From assembly GCF_900182745.1 (NCBI RefSeq), contig NZ_FXTY01000002.1:310001-374000 (forward strand): a DNA stretch of 64,000 nt. Direction: 5' to 3'. The translations under genes and the position numbers were made by a program. Within the stretch, counting starts at the first letter, position 1. Every line of letters starts with the position of its first letter. Positions 17,901-25,514 of this stretch are shown here, piece after piece. The notes beneath the pieces were generated by a model. It was given only the letters and a program-made list of their open reading frames with translations, was not told the origin of the DNA and did not search any database. Source of the stretch: Shimia sagamensis (GTDB taxonomy: Bacteria; Pseudomonadota; Alphaproteobacteria; Rhodobacterales; Rhodobacteraceae).

Positions 17901-18662
17901 AAAATCGGTGATCGTGACTGGCGCTCCCCCCACAACAACGCCAAACCGGTTTACGCCTTCGCCCCCGGTCAGAACATCGCCGTCATCTCCGACAAGTCGA
18001 TCGTTGCCGATACCACCCAGCAAAGTGTCCGGCGCGGTCTCTTCGGACAAATCGTCCAGCCCAACCAACAGGTCATCCCCTTGGTCGCCGCGCAGGTAAT
18101 CTGCCCCACTGCCACCAACCAGAACATCATCCCCAGGAGAGCCTATCAGCGTGTCGTCACCAGCGTTACCAAATAGGAAATCATTCCCTTTTCCGCCTTT
18201 GACAAGATCGTTGCCGTCATTGCCGCTGATCACATCAACACCATACCGGCCCAAGACCACATCATCTCCGGCATCGCCATCCATCAGGTCGTTGCCATTA
18301 GAGCCGTCCAAACGGTCGTTTCCGCCAGCGCCGGACATTGTGTCATCGCGCTCGGTACCTACAAGGGTATCGTCACTCTCCGTGCCGGAAATCTCTTCGC
18401 CGGGATTGGCGACAATTGGCTCATCGTCCGGCGTATCCCCGCCCCAACCCAAGTCATCCAAGATATCCTCAATCGCACGAACAATATCCCCGGTTGTGTC
18501 ATCATCCCCAGTTGTGCCATCCGTGCCATCCCCTCCGGTCACGGTGTCATCGCGGGTATCCGGGGTGCCGTCTCCTGTATCGTCATCAGAAGGCGTGGAT
18601 GGGTCCACGACGCCAGCGGTAAGTCCGGCCAGCAAAGGCAATAGAACGCTCAAAAACAACAT
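14916..18662 (-). CDS. Giant secreted RTX calcium-binding protein with glycosidase-like domain
   Basis: About 1248 residues, very Asp/Gly-rich and acidic. A hydrophobic N-terminus (MLFLSVLLPLLAGLTAG) is followed by an Asp/Thr linker, then RTX nonapeptide blocks (GGxGxDxLx type) at about 95-230 and 335-410, a unique region at about 540-1025, and a third RTX block at about 1040-1175 ending in a C-terminal secretion-signal-like segment. The unique region looks like a clan-A glycosidase barrel: EIGNEYW with Glu686 as candidate acid/base and HVTEWNIR with Glu815 as candidate nucleophile, then a beta-rich tail. Likely exported by a type I system not present here. The family resemblance is to GH39/GH51-like enzymes and is uncertain. 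Start chosen at an ATG before the hydrophobic stretch. Confidence 0.8.
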   Translation of the reverse strand: MLFLSVLLPLLAGLTAGVVDPSTPSDDDTGDGTPDTRDDTVTGGDGTDGTTGDDDTTGDIVRAIEDILDDLGWGGDTPDDEPIVANPGEEISGTESDDTLVGTERDDTMSGAGGNDRLDGSNGNDLMDGDAGDDVVLGRYGVDVISGNDGNDLVKGGKGNDFLFGNAGDDTLIGSPGDDVLVGGSGADYLRGDQGDDLLVGLDDLSEETAPDTLLGGIGNDRLVGDDGDVLTGGEGVNRFGVVVGGAPVTITDFDLFHPPGSELATDLLSLLDENGDLIPSYDILENGGHLEDTEDGTGVNVFYDDQLVAIIEGYEAQDFRSDSNWLGNFSPELTGRLDGNDLLTGDAGDVVRNDDMNGGLGNDTLIGGLGADTLDGGEGNDVINTVDSVAGAEGQDIALGGTGNDHFTADAGDLIGGQEGRDTYDIYVPTEDGMAPVEIYGYEFSTENQEVEFLTLLGADGTPLSAEDVADNLVIYQDEDGTDAVLEYDGRVMAVMHGIDANLISDHTLWIGNFDPSPTTTAAPTSGNDATQMSMTLQSSSGTGMVVSQEMFGANTVFSVNTDMGVPLENYVEGARALEIQNFRFPAGQGDSLDGENEGVDWLNVIDLEENEDGEMVLREEVRNALDAAIAAHDNGSDVKVTMVIATKLYTVEEYEDKYDDIARFAEIMVTDYADQIEAIEIGNEYWAIGETSYGSKADIAARALAEGMERAGVSEDDQPSIIVQMATPNEGSEYHSSVDDRPFGERRDDANQHIIDHLSEEAREAIDGVVEHYYYRRDYDEFTGAGDEQGFIPNDYAIWEANFDKELDLHVTEWNIRTTNLEQNGIRSAGILPEMMEYMVSWGADAAHGWPVVHNTTSMLAGTRSDMPILNEDGWVVNSVRGATYDVMSSELVGMQLLETNFSNDDGRMEIQAYQEDGKVVVQVASRTGEAVDLDLDLSTLVSGYENAYGVKVGYDRSADSSDGVYRDNGEYVQAESTIIDGEPYYFNEYDVRATVTDVEVDDADMTLSLNPYEMVQLVFEFGDTPPPPAEEGRVVEGTSGNDEIVTEGGNDSVEGLAGNDNIIANGGFDTVRGGEGNDRIEGGKQDDYLYGDEGDDALYGHSGDDSLKAGEGNDSISGNQGADTLLGNEGNDVLRGGDDNDSMNGGQGDDTLKGGNGRDIMTGYNGADTFAFELEDMMDGDIITDFEPGKDVISLDYDDISSIDDLTISEVEQGIVIYVGDHGGMLLQGELSLAQVADPRNFLFA

Positions 18663-19164
18663 AGACTGCCCCCACAGGATTTGCTGGAAACTTAAAAGAT
18701 AATTGAAATAGTGCCAGTGCGTGTAGCCTACCGCCAAAATCGTGTAAGCGTTAAGAAAAAATAAACACGAACTGTTTCGAAATTAGGAACAATGGCAACA
18801 TTGAAGCTAATCCTTCCTGCACCGCCGGCCGCACACAGGGAACAGCTCTCGTACTCAAAGGTCAAATTTTCCTCTTTCGTGTGTCGGAATTTCGTCTGAT
18901 TCCAAAACGAGGTAGAGCATTTTCGCGCATAATCGAACATTTCGAACATCTACAGAATCGCAAAGTTGACGGTAATTTCCCGTCAAAATGCGCCCTTACG
19001 CAAAGTTAAAGGTTGATTTTTTATGTTATATTTCAACTACTAAAACCCAAGAACAACCGAAGAATGTTCAATCTACTAAATTATTAGTTGACTGAAAAAA
19101 GCGCATTTGACACCTTTAGACATCCGGTCTGCTAGGCTGGTCTACAAACAATTGGGAGGACAAG
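18663..19164. other. Long divergent intergenic region with promoter of the ABC operon
   Basis: About 500 bp, clearly AT-richer than its surroundings, between the RTX gene and the ABC transporter operon. A TTGACA hexamer at 19107-19112 is a good -35 for the operon; a weak -10 lies at about 19129-19138. GGGAGGA at about 19152 is the RBS. No gene is supportable. Regulatory sites for both divergent units probably lie here but I see no clear operator. Confidence 0.5.
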
Positions 19165-20901
19165 ATGCGTAAGTATCTTATCTCCGCCGTCGCGGCGTCT
19201 GCCGTGATTGCGGGTACACAATCGCTACATGCCGACGACGCGGCAGCCAAGCGCTGGATCGATGCAGAATTCCAGCCGTCTTCGCTGTCCAAAGATGAGC
19301 AGATGGGCGAAATGCAGTGGTTCATTTCTGCTGCACAGCCTTTTGCGGGCATGGAAATCAACGTGCTGTCGGAAGGCATTCCGACTCACGGCTACGAGGC
19401 CGAAGTTCTGACCAAGGCCTTTGAGGAAATCACTGGCATCAAGGTCAACCACCAGATCCTCGGCGAAGGCGAAGTGGTGCAGGCTGTGCAAACACAGATG
19501 CAGACCAAGCGGAACCTCTATGACGGCTACGTCAATGACTCCGATCTGATCGGCACCCACTCGCGTCTGCAACTGGCGTATAACCTGACCGATATGATGG
19601 AAGGCGAATGGGCGGGCACAACGTCCCCAACCCTCGATCTGGCTGACTTCATGGGCACCCAGTTCACCACCGGTCCGGATGGCGATCTGTATCAGCTACC
19701 AGATCAGCAGTTTGCCAACCTCTACTGGTTCCGCAAAGACTGGTTTGACCGCGCAGACCTGCAAGAGTCTTTCAAAGCCAAATACGGCTATGACCTCGGC
19801 GTGCCTGTGAACTGGTCCGCATACGAAGACATCGCTGAGTTCTTCTCCAAAGACGTGAAGACCATCGACGGCGTCGACATCTACGGTCACATGGACTACG
19901 GCAAGCGCGCCCCTGACCTTGGCTGGCGCATGACCGACGCATGGCTCTCCATGGCGGGCGCAGGCTCCAAGGGTGAGCCAAACGGTGTACCCATCGACGA
20001 ATGGGGCATCCGCATGGAGGAAGGCTCCTGTAATCCAGCTGGTGCCTCTGTCACCCGCGGTGGTGCCGCCAACGGTCCAGCAGCGGTCTACGCGATCCGC
20101 AAATGGGACGAATGGCTGCGCAACTACGCCCCTCCCGGCGCGGCGTCTTATGACTTCTATCAGTCTCTGCCCGCTCTGGCACAAGGCAACGTGGCCCAGC
20201 AAATCTTCTGGTACACTGCCTTTACCGCCGACATGGTGAAACCTCAGTCTGAAGGCAACAACACCGTAGACGGCGACGGCAACCCACTGTGGCGTATGGC
20301 GCCAAGCCCGCACGGTCCATATTGGGAAGAAGGCCAAAAGGTCGGCTATCAAGACGTTGGCTCCTGGACTTTCCTGAAGTCCACCCCGTCTGAGCGCGCA
20401 CAGGCTGCGTGGCTCTATGCCCAGTTCGTGACCTCCAAAACTGTTGACGTGAAAAAGTCCCACGTGGGTCTGACCTTCGCGCGCGACAGCTCTGTGAACC
20501 ACGACAGCTTCACCGAACGCGCCCCCAAACTGGGTGGTCTGGTCGAGTTCTACCGCTCACCTGATCGTGTGGCTTGGTCCCCAACCGGCGTGAACGTACC
20601 GGACTATCCAAAGCTGGCGCAAATCTGGTGGCAGCAAATTGGGGACGTGAACTCCGGCGCCTTTACACCGCAGGAAGCGATGAACCGTCTGGCCGAAGAA
20701 ATGGACATCACCATGGCCCGTATGCAACGCGCAGACGAAGCTCAGAATGTCTACGGTGGCTGCGGCCCACGTCTGAACGAAGAGAAAGACGCGGAGTGGT
20801 GGTTTGCCAACGGTGGCGCAAAGCCCAAGCTGGACAACGAAAAACCACAGGGTGAGACCGTCAACTACGACGACCTCGTTGCCCGCTGGAACAAGAACTA
20901 A
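19165..20901 (+). CDS. glpV: Glycerol-type ABC transporter, periplasmic substrate-binding protein (GlpV-like)
   Basis: A 578-residue family-1 solute-binding protein with a signal peptide cut after about residue 23 (SLHA). The length and regions such as KRWIDAEFQPSSLSKDEQMG, LPDQQFANLYWFRKDWF and the C-terminal VYGGCGPRLNEEKD match the binding protein of the alphaproteobacterial glycerol importer (GlpVSTPQ of rhizobia). It heads a co-directional unit of binding protein, two ATPases, two permeases and a small DUF2160 membrane protein, the set expected for that system. No glpD or glpK is seen nearby, so glycerol as substrate is inferred only from homology. Confidence 0.85.
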   Translation: MRKYLISAVAASAVIAGTQSLHADDAAAKRWIDAEFQPSSLSKDEQMGEMQWFISAAQPFAGMEINVLSEGIPTHGYEAEVLTKAFEEITGIKVNHQILGEGEVVQAVQTQMQTKRNLYDGYVNDSDLIGTHSRLQLAYNLTDMMEGEWAGTTSPTLDLADFMGTQFTTGPDGDLYQLPDQQFANLYWFRKDWFDRADLQESFKAKYGYDLGVPVNWSAYEDIAEFFSKDVKTIDGVDIYGHMDYGKRAPDLGWRMTDAWLSMAGAGSKGEPNGVPIDEWGIRMEEGSCNPAGASVTRGGAANGPAAVYAIRKWDEWLRNYAPPGAASYDFYQSLPALAQGNVAQQIFWYTAFTADMVKPQSEGNNTVDGDGNPLWRMAPSPHGPYWEEGQKVGYQDVGSWTFLKSTPSERAQAAWLYAQFVTSKTVDVKKSHVGLTFARDSSVNHDSFTERAPKLGGLVEFYRSPDRVAWSPTGVNVPDYPKLAQIWWQQIGDVNSGAFTPQEAMNRLAEEMDITMARMQRADEAQNVYGGCGPRLNEEKDAEWWFANGGAKPKLDNEKPQGETVNYDDLVARWNKN

Positions 20902-20944
20902 GCGTTCCTCCAGACCATTCACTCCCCGTGAAATTGGTCGAACA

Positions 20945-20973
20945 GGCCGGGGCTTTCCTACAAAGCCCCGGCC
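20945..20973 (+). other. Stem-loop between binding-protein and ATPase genes
   Basis: A perfect 12-bp stem (20945-20956 with 20962-20973) with a 5-nt loop and no T-run. Structures of this kind after a binding-protein gene commonly protect its mRNA from 3' decay and give it higher expression than the rest of the operon; partial termination is also possible. Confidence 0.65.
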
Positions 20974-21043
20974 ATCCTGCCCACTTCCCTCATCAACAGG
21001 GCCCCTCCTCCACAGGGCGACACAAGGATCAATAGGTGCGTAC

Positions 21044-22105
21044 ATGGCACTGGAAATAAATAATATTACAAAGGTCGTGCAAGGTGTGACACACATCAAA
21101 CCCACGACACTCACGTTGAGAAAAGGCCACTTCAACGTGCTGCTGGGCGAAACCGGCGCTGGCAAAACCTCACTGATCAAGATGATGGCAGGGCTTGACC
21201 CCATTGCCTCCGGTCAAATCCTCATGGAGGGCGAAGACGTGACCGCCCTCTCCACACAAAAACGCAAGATCAGCCTCGTGCACCAGTTCTTTGTGAACTA
21301 CCCGCATATGACTGTGTTTGAAAACATTGCCTCCCCTTTGAAGGTGGCAGGCATGGCCAAATCCGAAATTGCTGACCGTGTCGCCGAAGCCGCAGACATC
21401 CTGCAACTTGGCCCCATGCTACAGCGTCGCCCGCATGAACTCTCCGGTGGCCAGCAACAGCGCTGCGCCCTTGCTCGCGCCATTGCCAAAGAAAGCCGCG
21501 CGGTGTTCCTCGACGAGCCGTTGGCCAACCTTGACTACAAACTGCGCGAAGAACTACGCGAGCAGTTGCCTGAACTCTTTGCCGGTCGCGGCGCCGTGGT
21601 GGTTTATGCCACCTCTGAGCCCGAAGAAGCGCTGCTGCTTGGCGGCGAGACCGCCCTGATGGTCGATGGGTCCGTGGCCCAGTTTGGCACCACAGCGGAC
21701 ATCTACCGCGCACCAGCATCGCTGACCGCCGCGAGCGTGTTCTCTGACCCGCCCATCAACCATGCGCCCGTCACAAAACGCGGTGACGCCATGCATCTCG
21801 GCAACCTCAGCTGGACCGCATCAGGCGATGCCGCAGGTCTCACTGACGGCGACTACGTCATGGCCGTGCGCCCGCACCATGTCTTGCCACATACCCATGA
21901 CGGCGCAGATGTTTCCTTGACTGGCCGAATTGGTGTGACCGAACTCTCGGGTTCCGAAAGCTCCGCGCACTTTTCTTTTGGCGACAACAGCTGGGTCAGC
22001 CTCGCCCATGGCACCCACCCGTATCGGATTGGCGAAGACCACGATTTCTTCCTCGATCCCACCACCTGTTTCTATTTTGCGCCCGACGGCGCCCGCGTCG
22101 GCTAA
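21044..22105 (+). CDS. glpS: Glycerol-type ABC transporter ATP-binding protein (first, GlpS-like)
   Basis: A 353-residue MalK/UgpC-type ATPase. Walker A is GETGAGKT near residue 36, the signature LSGGQQQR near 136, Walker B VFLDEPLANLDY near 156, followed by a C-terminal TOBE/OB-like domain from about 240. Two different ATPase genes in tandem indicate a heterodimeric motor, as known for GlpS/GlpT. The ATG at 21044 begins the first beta strand; a longer open frame from 20804 has no support. It follows the stem-loop after the binding protein. Confidence 0.87.
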   Translation: MALEINNITKVVQGVTHIKPTTLTLRKGHFNVLLGETGAGKTSLIKMMAGLDPIASGQILMEGEDVTALSTQKRKISLVHQFFVNYPHMTVFENIASPLKVAGMAKSEIADRVAEAADILQLGPMLQRRPHELSGGQQQRCALARAIAKESRAVFLDEPLANLDYKLREELREQLPELFAGRGAVVVYATSEPEEALLLGGETALMVDGSVAQFGTTADIYRAPASLTAASVFSDPPINHAPVTKRGDAMHLGNLSWTASGDAAGLTDGDYVMAVRPHHVLPHTHDGADVSLTGRIGVTELSGSESSAHFSFGDNSWVSLAHGTHPYRIGEDHDFFLDPTTCFYFAPDGARVG

Positions 22106-22117
22106 GGGGCACACAGA

Positions 22118-23209
22118 ATGGCGAAAATCACTCTCAAAAACCTGCGGCACAGTTATTATCCCAATCCCAAGGGACCAGATGACTTTGCCCTCAAAGAAGT
22201 TGATCTGGATTGGCAAGACGGCGGCGCTTACGCCCTGCTTGGCCCCTCCGGTTGTGGCAAATCCACCCTTCTCAACATCATCTCCGGCCTGCTGGAGCCG
22301 TCTGAAGGCCAAATCCTGTTTGACGGCCAAGACGTCACCAAACTGCCACCTGATCAGCGTGACATCGCACAGGTGTTTCAGTTCCCGGTGATCTACGACA
22401 CCATGACCGTGCGCCAGAACCTCGCGTTCCCGCTCAAGAACCGCGGCGTCGATCCAGCCACCATCGAAAAGCGTGTCGCAGAAATTGCTGAGATGCTCGA
22501 AGTCACCGACATTCTGGACCGCAAGGCGGCTGGCTTGTCGCCTGACAACAAACAGAAAATATCCATGGGCCGTGGCCTCGTACGCGATGACGTGAATGTC
22601 GTGATGTTTGACGAACCACTCACCGTGATCGACCCGCATCTCAAATGGAAGTTGCGCACCAAGCTCAAAGAGCTGCATCAGCGTGTTTCTCACACGATGA
22701 TCTACGTCACCCACGACCAGACCGAAGCTCTGACATTTGCCGATCAGGTGGTGGTGATGCAGGACGGCGAAGTGGTGCAAATCGGCACACCAGAAGAACT
22801 GTTTGAACGTCCCGCACACACTTTTGTGGGCCACTTCATTGGCTCCCCAGGCATGAACGTGCTGCCAGCAACCATCAAAGACGGCCAAGCACTGTTCAAC
22901 GGCACAGCCGTCGCTCTGGAAGGTCCCATCCATCCCGGCACCAAAGGCACACTGGAAATTGGCATCCGCCCGGAGTTTGTGTCGCTTGGCGACACCGGTA
23001 TCGCTGGAACTGTGTCTCGTGTTTCCGACGTCGGCCGTCACGCCGTGGTGCAAGTCACAATAGCGGACACCAAAATCTCCGCCGTTGTGAACGGCACCCC
23101 ACCCGCAACGGGCGACACCGTGCACCTACAACTCACAGCCGCTCAGACTCGGCTTTATGCCGACGGCTGGATTGCTTCCACGCCCGCGCAAAAGGAGAGC
23201 GCAGCATGA
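22118..23209 (+). CDS. glpT: Glycerol-type ABC transporter ATP-binding protein (second, GlpT-like)
   Basis: A 363-residue ABC ATPase with Walker A GPSGCGKST near residue 45, Walker B VVMFDEPLTVIDP near 160 and a C-terminal TOBE domain. The signature region reads LSPDNKQKISMGRG in place of LSGGQ, a degenerate form seen in one of the two subunits of this transporter type, so one composite site may be weak or inactive. It lies 12 nt after the first ATPase and overlaps the next permease by 4 nt (ATGA), showing translational coupling. Not to be confused with the unrelated glycerol-3-phosphate antiporter also called GlpT. Confidence 0.85.
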   Translation: MAKITLKNLRHSYYPNPKGPDDFALKEVDLDWQDGGAYALLGPSGCGKSTLLNIISGLLEPSEGQILFDGQDVTKLPPDQRDIAQVFQFPVIYDTMTVRQNLAFPLKNRGVDPATIEKRVAEIAEMLEVTDILDRKAAGLSPDNKQKISMGRGLVRDDVNVVMFDEPLTVIDPHLKWKLRTKLKELHQRVSHTMIYVTHDQTEALTFADQVVVMQDGEVVQIGTPEELFERPAHTFVGHFIGSPGMNVLPATIKDGQALFNGTAVALEGPIHPGTKGTLEIGIRPEFVSLGDTGIAGTVSRVSDVGRHAVVQVTIADTKISAVVNGTPPATGDTVHLQLTAAQTRLYADGWIASTPAQKESAA

Positions 23210-24069
23210 AAACCGAAAACCAAAAAGCCTGGTTCTTCGTGGCCCCGGTGCTGCTGCTTGTGGCCTTCAACGCCATCATTCCAATGATGACAGTGGTCAA
23301 CTACTCGGTCCAGGAAACCTTTGGCGACAACCTCTTCTTCTGGGAAGGCCTCACCTGGTTTGAACAAATCCTGCGATCAGAGCGCTTCCACGCCGCACTG
23401 GGACGTCAATTCTTCTTCACCTTCATGATCCTGATCATCGAAGTGCCCCTTGGCATCGCCATCGCGCTTGCCATGCCACGCCAAGGCTTCTGGGTGCCGG
23501 TCTGCCTTGTGCTCATGGCGCTGCCGATGCTGATCCCATGGAACGTGGTTGGTGCAATGTGGAACATCTTTGCCCTGCCTGACATTGGCCTCTTGGGTTA
23601 CTTCCTGAACCACGTGCTTGGCATCAACTACGACATGACACAGGACCCTGTGGCGGCGTGGATCACCATCATCGGCATGGACGTCTGGCACTGGACCTCG
23701 CTGGTTGTTCTCTTGGCCTACGCTGGCCTCGTCTCGATCCCGGATGCCTATTATCAGGCGGCCAAGATCGACGGTGCCTCCAACTGGTCGGTGTTCCGCT
23801 ACATCCAGCTGCCCAAGATGAAGAACGTGCTGACCATTGCCATCCTTCTGCGCTTTATGGACAGCTTCAACATCTACACCGAGCCGTTTGTGCTGACCGG
23901 CGGTGGCCCCGGCAACTCGACCACGCTCCTGTCCATCGATCTGGTGAAAATCGCGCTTGGTCAGTTTGACCTCGGCCCCGCCGCCGCGATGAGCCTCATT
24001 TACTTCGCAATCACCCTCTTTGTGTCCTGGCTGTTCTACACGCTGATGACCAAAGACGACCTGAACTAA
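23206..24069 (+). CDS. glpP: Glycerol-type ABC transporter permease (GlpP-like)
   Basis: A 287-residue inner-membrane protein with six predicted helices. The cytosolic coupling loop EAA-like motif is at about residues 178-200 (YQAAKIDGASNWSVFRYIQLP), as in carbohydrate-type ABC permeases of the MalF branch. The start codon overlaps the stop of the preceding ATPase gene. With the following permease it would form the transmembrane pore. Confidence 0.87.
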   Translation: MKTENQKAWFFVAPVLLLVAFNAIIPMMTVVNYSVQETFGDNLFFWEGLTWFEQILRSERFHAALGRQFFFTFMILIIEVPLGIAIALAMPRQGFWVPVCLVLMALPMLIPWNVVGAMWNIFALPDIGLLGYFLNHVLGINYDMTQDPVAAWITIIGMDVWHWTSLVVLLAYAGLVSIPDAYYQAAKIDGASNWSVFRYIQLPKMKNVLTIAILLRFMDSFNIYTEPFVLTGGGPGNSTTLLSIDLVKIALGQFDLGPAAAMSLIYFAITLFVSWLFYTLMTKDDLN

Positions 24070-24080
24070 GGAGAGCGATC

Positions 24081-24878
24081 ATGCGTAAAAGATCACTCGT
24101 TCCAATCCTCTATATCTTCTTCCTGATGCTGCCGATCTACTGGCTGGTGGCGATGAGCTTCAAAACCACAAACGAGATTCTCTCCGGGTTTTCGCTCTTC
24201 CCACAGACCTTCACGCTGGAGGCCTACATCACGATCTTCACCGATCCGACATGGTATTGGGGCTACATCAACTCGATCATCTACGTGTCCCTGAACACGG
24301 TGATCTCCATCGCGGTGGCGCTGCCCGCGGCCTATGCCTTCAGCCGCTACCGCTTCTTGGGTGACAAGCAGCTGTTCTTCTGGTTGCTGACCAACCGCAT
24401 GGCCCCGGCGGCTGTGTTTGCCCTGCCCTTCTTTCAGCTCTACTCTGCTGTGGGCCTGTTTGACACGCACCTCGCCGTGGCGCTGGCACACTGCCTGTTC
24501 AACATCCCGCTCGCGGTGTGGATCTTGGAAGGCTTCATGGGCGGCGTACCGAAGGAACTGGACGAAACCGCCTATGTCGACGGCTACTCCTTCCCGCGCT
24601 TCTTCCTGACCATCTTCATCCCAACAATCAAAGCTGGTGTCGGCGTCGCGGCCTTCTTCTGCTTTATGTTCTCATGGGTGGAGTTGCTGCTGGCCAAAAC
24701 CCTGACGGCCGTAGCCGCCAAACCCATCGCCGCCACGATGACCAAGACAGCGTCCTCTGCGGGCTATGAACTTGGTCTGCTCGCCGCTGCGGGAACCTTG
24801 ACCATCATCCCCGGCGCCATCGTGATCTATTTTGTCCGCAACTACATCGCGAAGGGCTTCGCGATGGGGAGAGTTTGA
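24081..24878 (+). CDS. glpQ: Glycerol-type ABC transporter permease (GlpQ-like)
   Basis: A 265-residue MalG-type permease with six helices and the EAA loop DETAYVDGYSFPRFFLTIFIP near residues 157-177. AGGAGAGCG just upstream serves as RBS, 11 nt after the previous stop. It pairs with the upstream permease; both are followed by the small DUF2160 protein, which fits the conserved order of this importer. Not the phosphodiesterase GlpQ. Confidence 0.87.
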   Translation: MRKRSLVPILYIFFLMLPIYWLVAMSFKTTNEILSGFSLFPQTFTLEAYITIFTDPTWYWGYINSIIYVSLNTVISIAVALPAAYAFSRYRFLGDKQLFFWLLTNRMAPAAVFALPFFQLYSAVGLFDTHLAVALAHCLFNIPLAVWILEGFMGGVPKELDETAYVDGYSFPRFFLTIFIPTIKAGVGVAAFFCFMFSWVELLLAKTLTAVAAKPIAATMTKTASSAGYELGLLAAAGTLTIIPGAIVIYFVRNYIAKGFAMGRV

Positions 24879-24879
24879 T

Positions 24880-25158
24880 ATGTTAAGCTGGATGGCATGG
24901 ACCTGGCCCACGGCCGCAATCTTCATCTGCTTGTTCTCCACAATTGGCCTGCTGATTGTGCTGGAAATAAAATATCCCGGCGGGGCCGAGCGCAAAGGTG
25001 TGCTGGGTCTGGTCACCACCCGCGGCGACCGACTGTTCCTCACCTGTCTGGGGGGAAGCTTCATCTTCCTCGCCTGGCTGGGTCTGATGGGCGAACCGCT
25101 CTGGTGGCCACTTGGTCTGGCAATGTGCTGGGGCACTTTCTGCTTCTGGAAGGTCTGA
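24880..25158 (+). CDS. DUF2160 small membrane protein of the glycerol-type ABC operon
   Basis: A 92-residue protein with three hydrophobic segments (about residues 3-27, 52-70 and 72-88). It matches the small integral-membrane partner regularly encoded last in this ABC operon; its role is not established, though assembly or regulation of the permease is a fair guess. The ATG follows the stop of the permease gene by one base, with GGGGAGAG as RBS inside the upstream gene. A strong terminator follows. Confidence 0.8.
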   Translation: MLSWMAWTWPTAAIFICLFSTIGLLIVLEIKYPGGAERKGVLGLVTTRGDRLFLTCLGGSFIFLAWLGLMGEPLWWPLGLAMCWGTFCFWKV

Positions 25159-25176
25159 CCCACATACGAAGAACAG

Positions 25177-25215
25177 CAAAGGGCAGCGCCGATCACAGCG
25201 CTGCCCTTTGTATTT
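25177..25215 (+). terminator. Terminator of the ABC transporter operon
   Basis: A perfect 13-bp stem (25177-25189 with 25198-25210) with an 8-nt loop and a following TATTT. It ends the six-gene importer transcript. Confidence 0.85.
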
Positions 25216-25293
25216 GCCTTCTCTGGCACCCTCCCACGATAGGTCCTCCAACTAGGACTTTGACGACAAGAATCCGCCAGAGCCCCGCCCTGT

Positions 25294-25352
25294 CTTCTCA
25301 TTCGCCAAATATCCCGGGGGAGTCGCCCCCGGCGACGGGGGCATCGCCCCCA
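25294..25352. repeat. REP-like palindromic element, copy 1
   Basis: Starts with CATTCGCCAAATATCCCGGG and contains two GC-rich hairpins in series, 25314-25320 with 25326-25332 and 25337-25342 with 25346-25351. The AAATATCCCGGG core recurs at 51160-51216. Elements of this form are common between roseobacter genes. Confidence 0.75.
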
Positions 25353-25400
25353 TGTCTTACCCACCGGCAACACTTCTTAACGCGGCCGGCGTCCCAAAAG

Positions 25401-25446
25401 ACGCACCGCCGCAAAACAGCCGCGATACAGACGCCATACCGACGTT
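25401..25446. repeat. Dispersed intergenic element, copy 2 (pairs with 10769-10813)
   Basis: Matches the element near 10780 at 31 of 33 core positions and shares the preceding ACGCACC block. Like copy 1 it lies between convergent genes, after a terminator. Function unknown. Confidence 0.7.
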
Positions 25447-25459
25447 GATTTCAAAGGTT

Positions 25460-25495
25460 AACGGCCCCGCCACAAAGCACTGTGACGAGGCCGTT
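25460..25495 (-). terminator. Hairpin downstream of the BlaR-like gene
   Basis: A 15-bp imperfect stem with G-U pairs spanning 25460-25495, just after the minus-strand gene that ends at 25515. On the plus strand it is followed by TTTTC, so it may act on both strands. Confidence 0.6.
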
Positions 25496-25514
25496 TTCTA
25501 AGTTTCTGACAGTG

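Noticed and set aside
14916-18662. Regularly spaced repeats that could be taken for a CRISPR or tandem DNA array
   Set aside because: They are the coding repeats of RTX nonapeptides (GGxGxDxLx); spacing follows 27-nt coding units and there are no unique spacers.
21821-23125. 434-codon minus-strand open frame across the two ABC ATPase genes
   Set aside because: It lies antisense to two firmly identified ATPases. Its His/Val/Gly-rich translation is the usual shadow of GC-rich codons.
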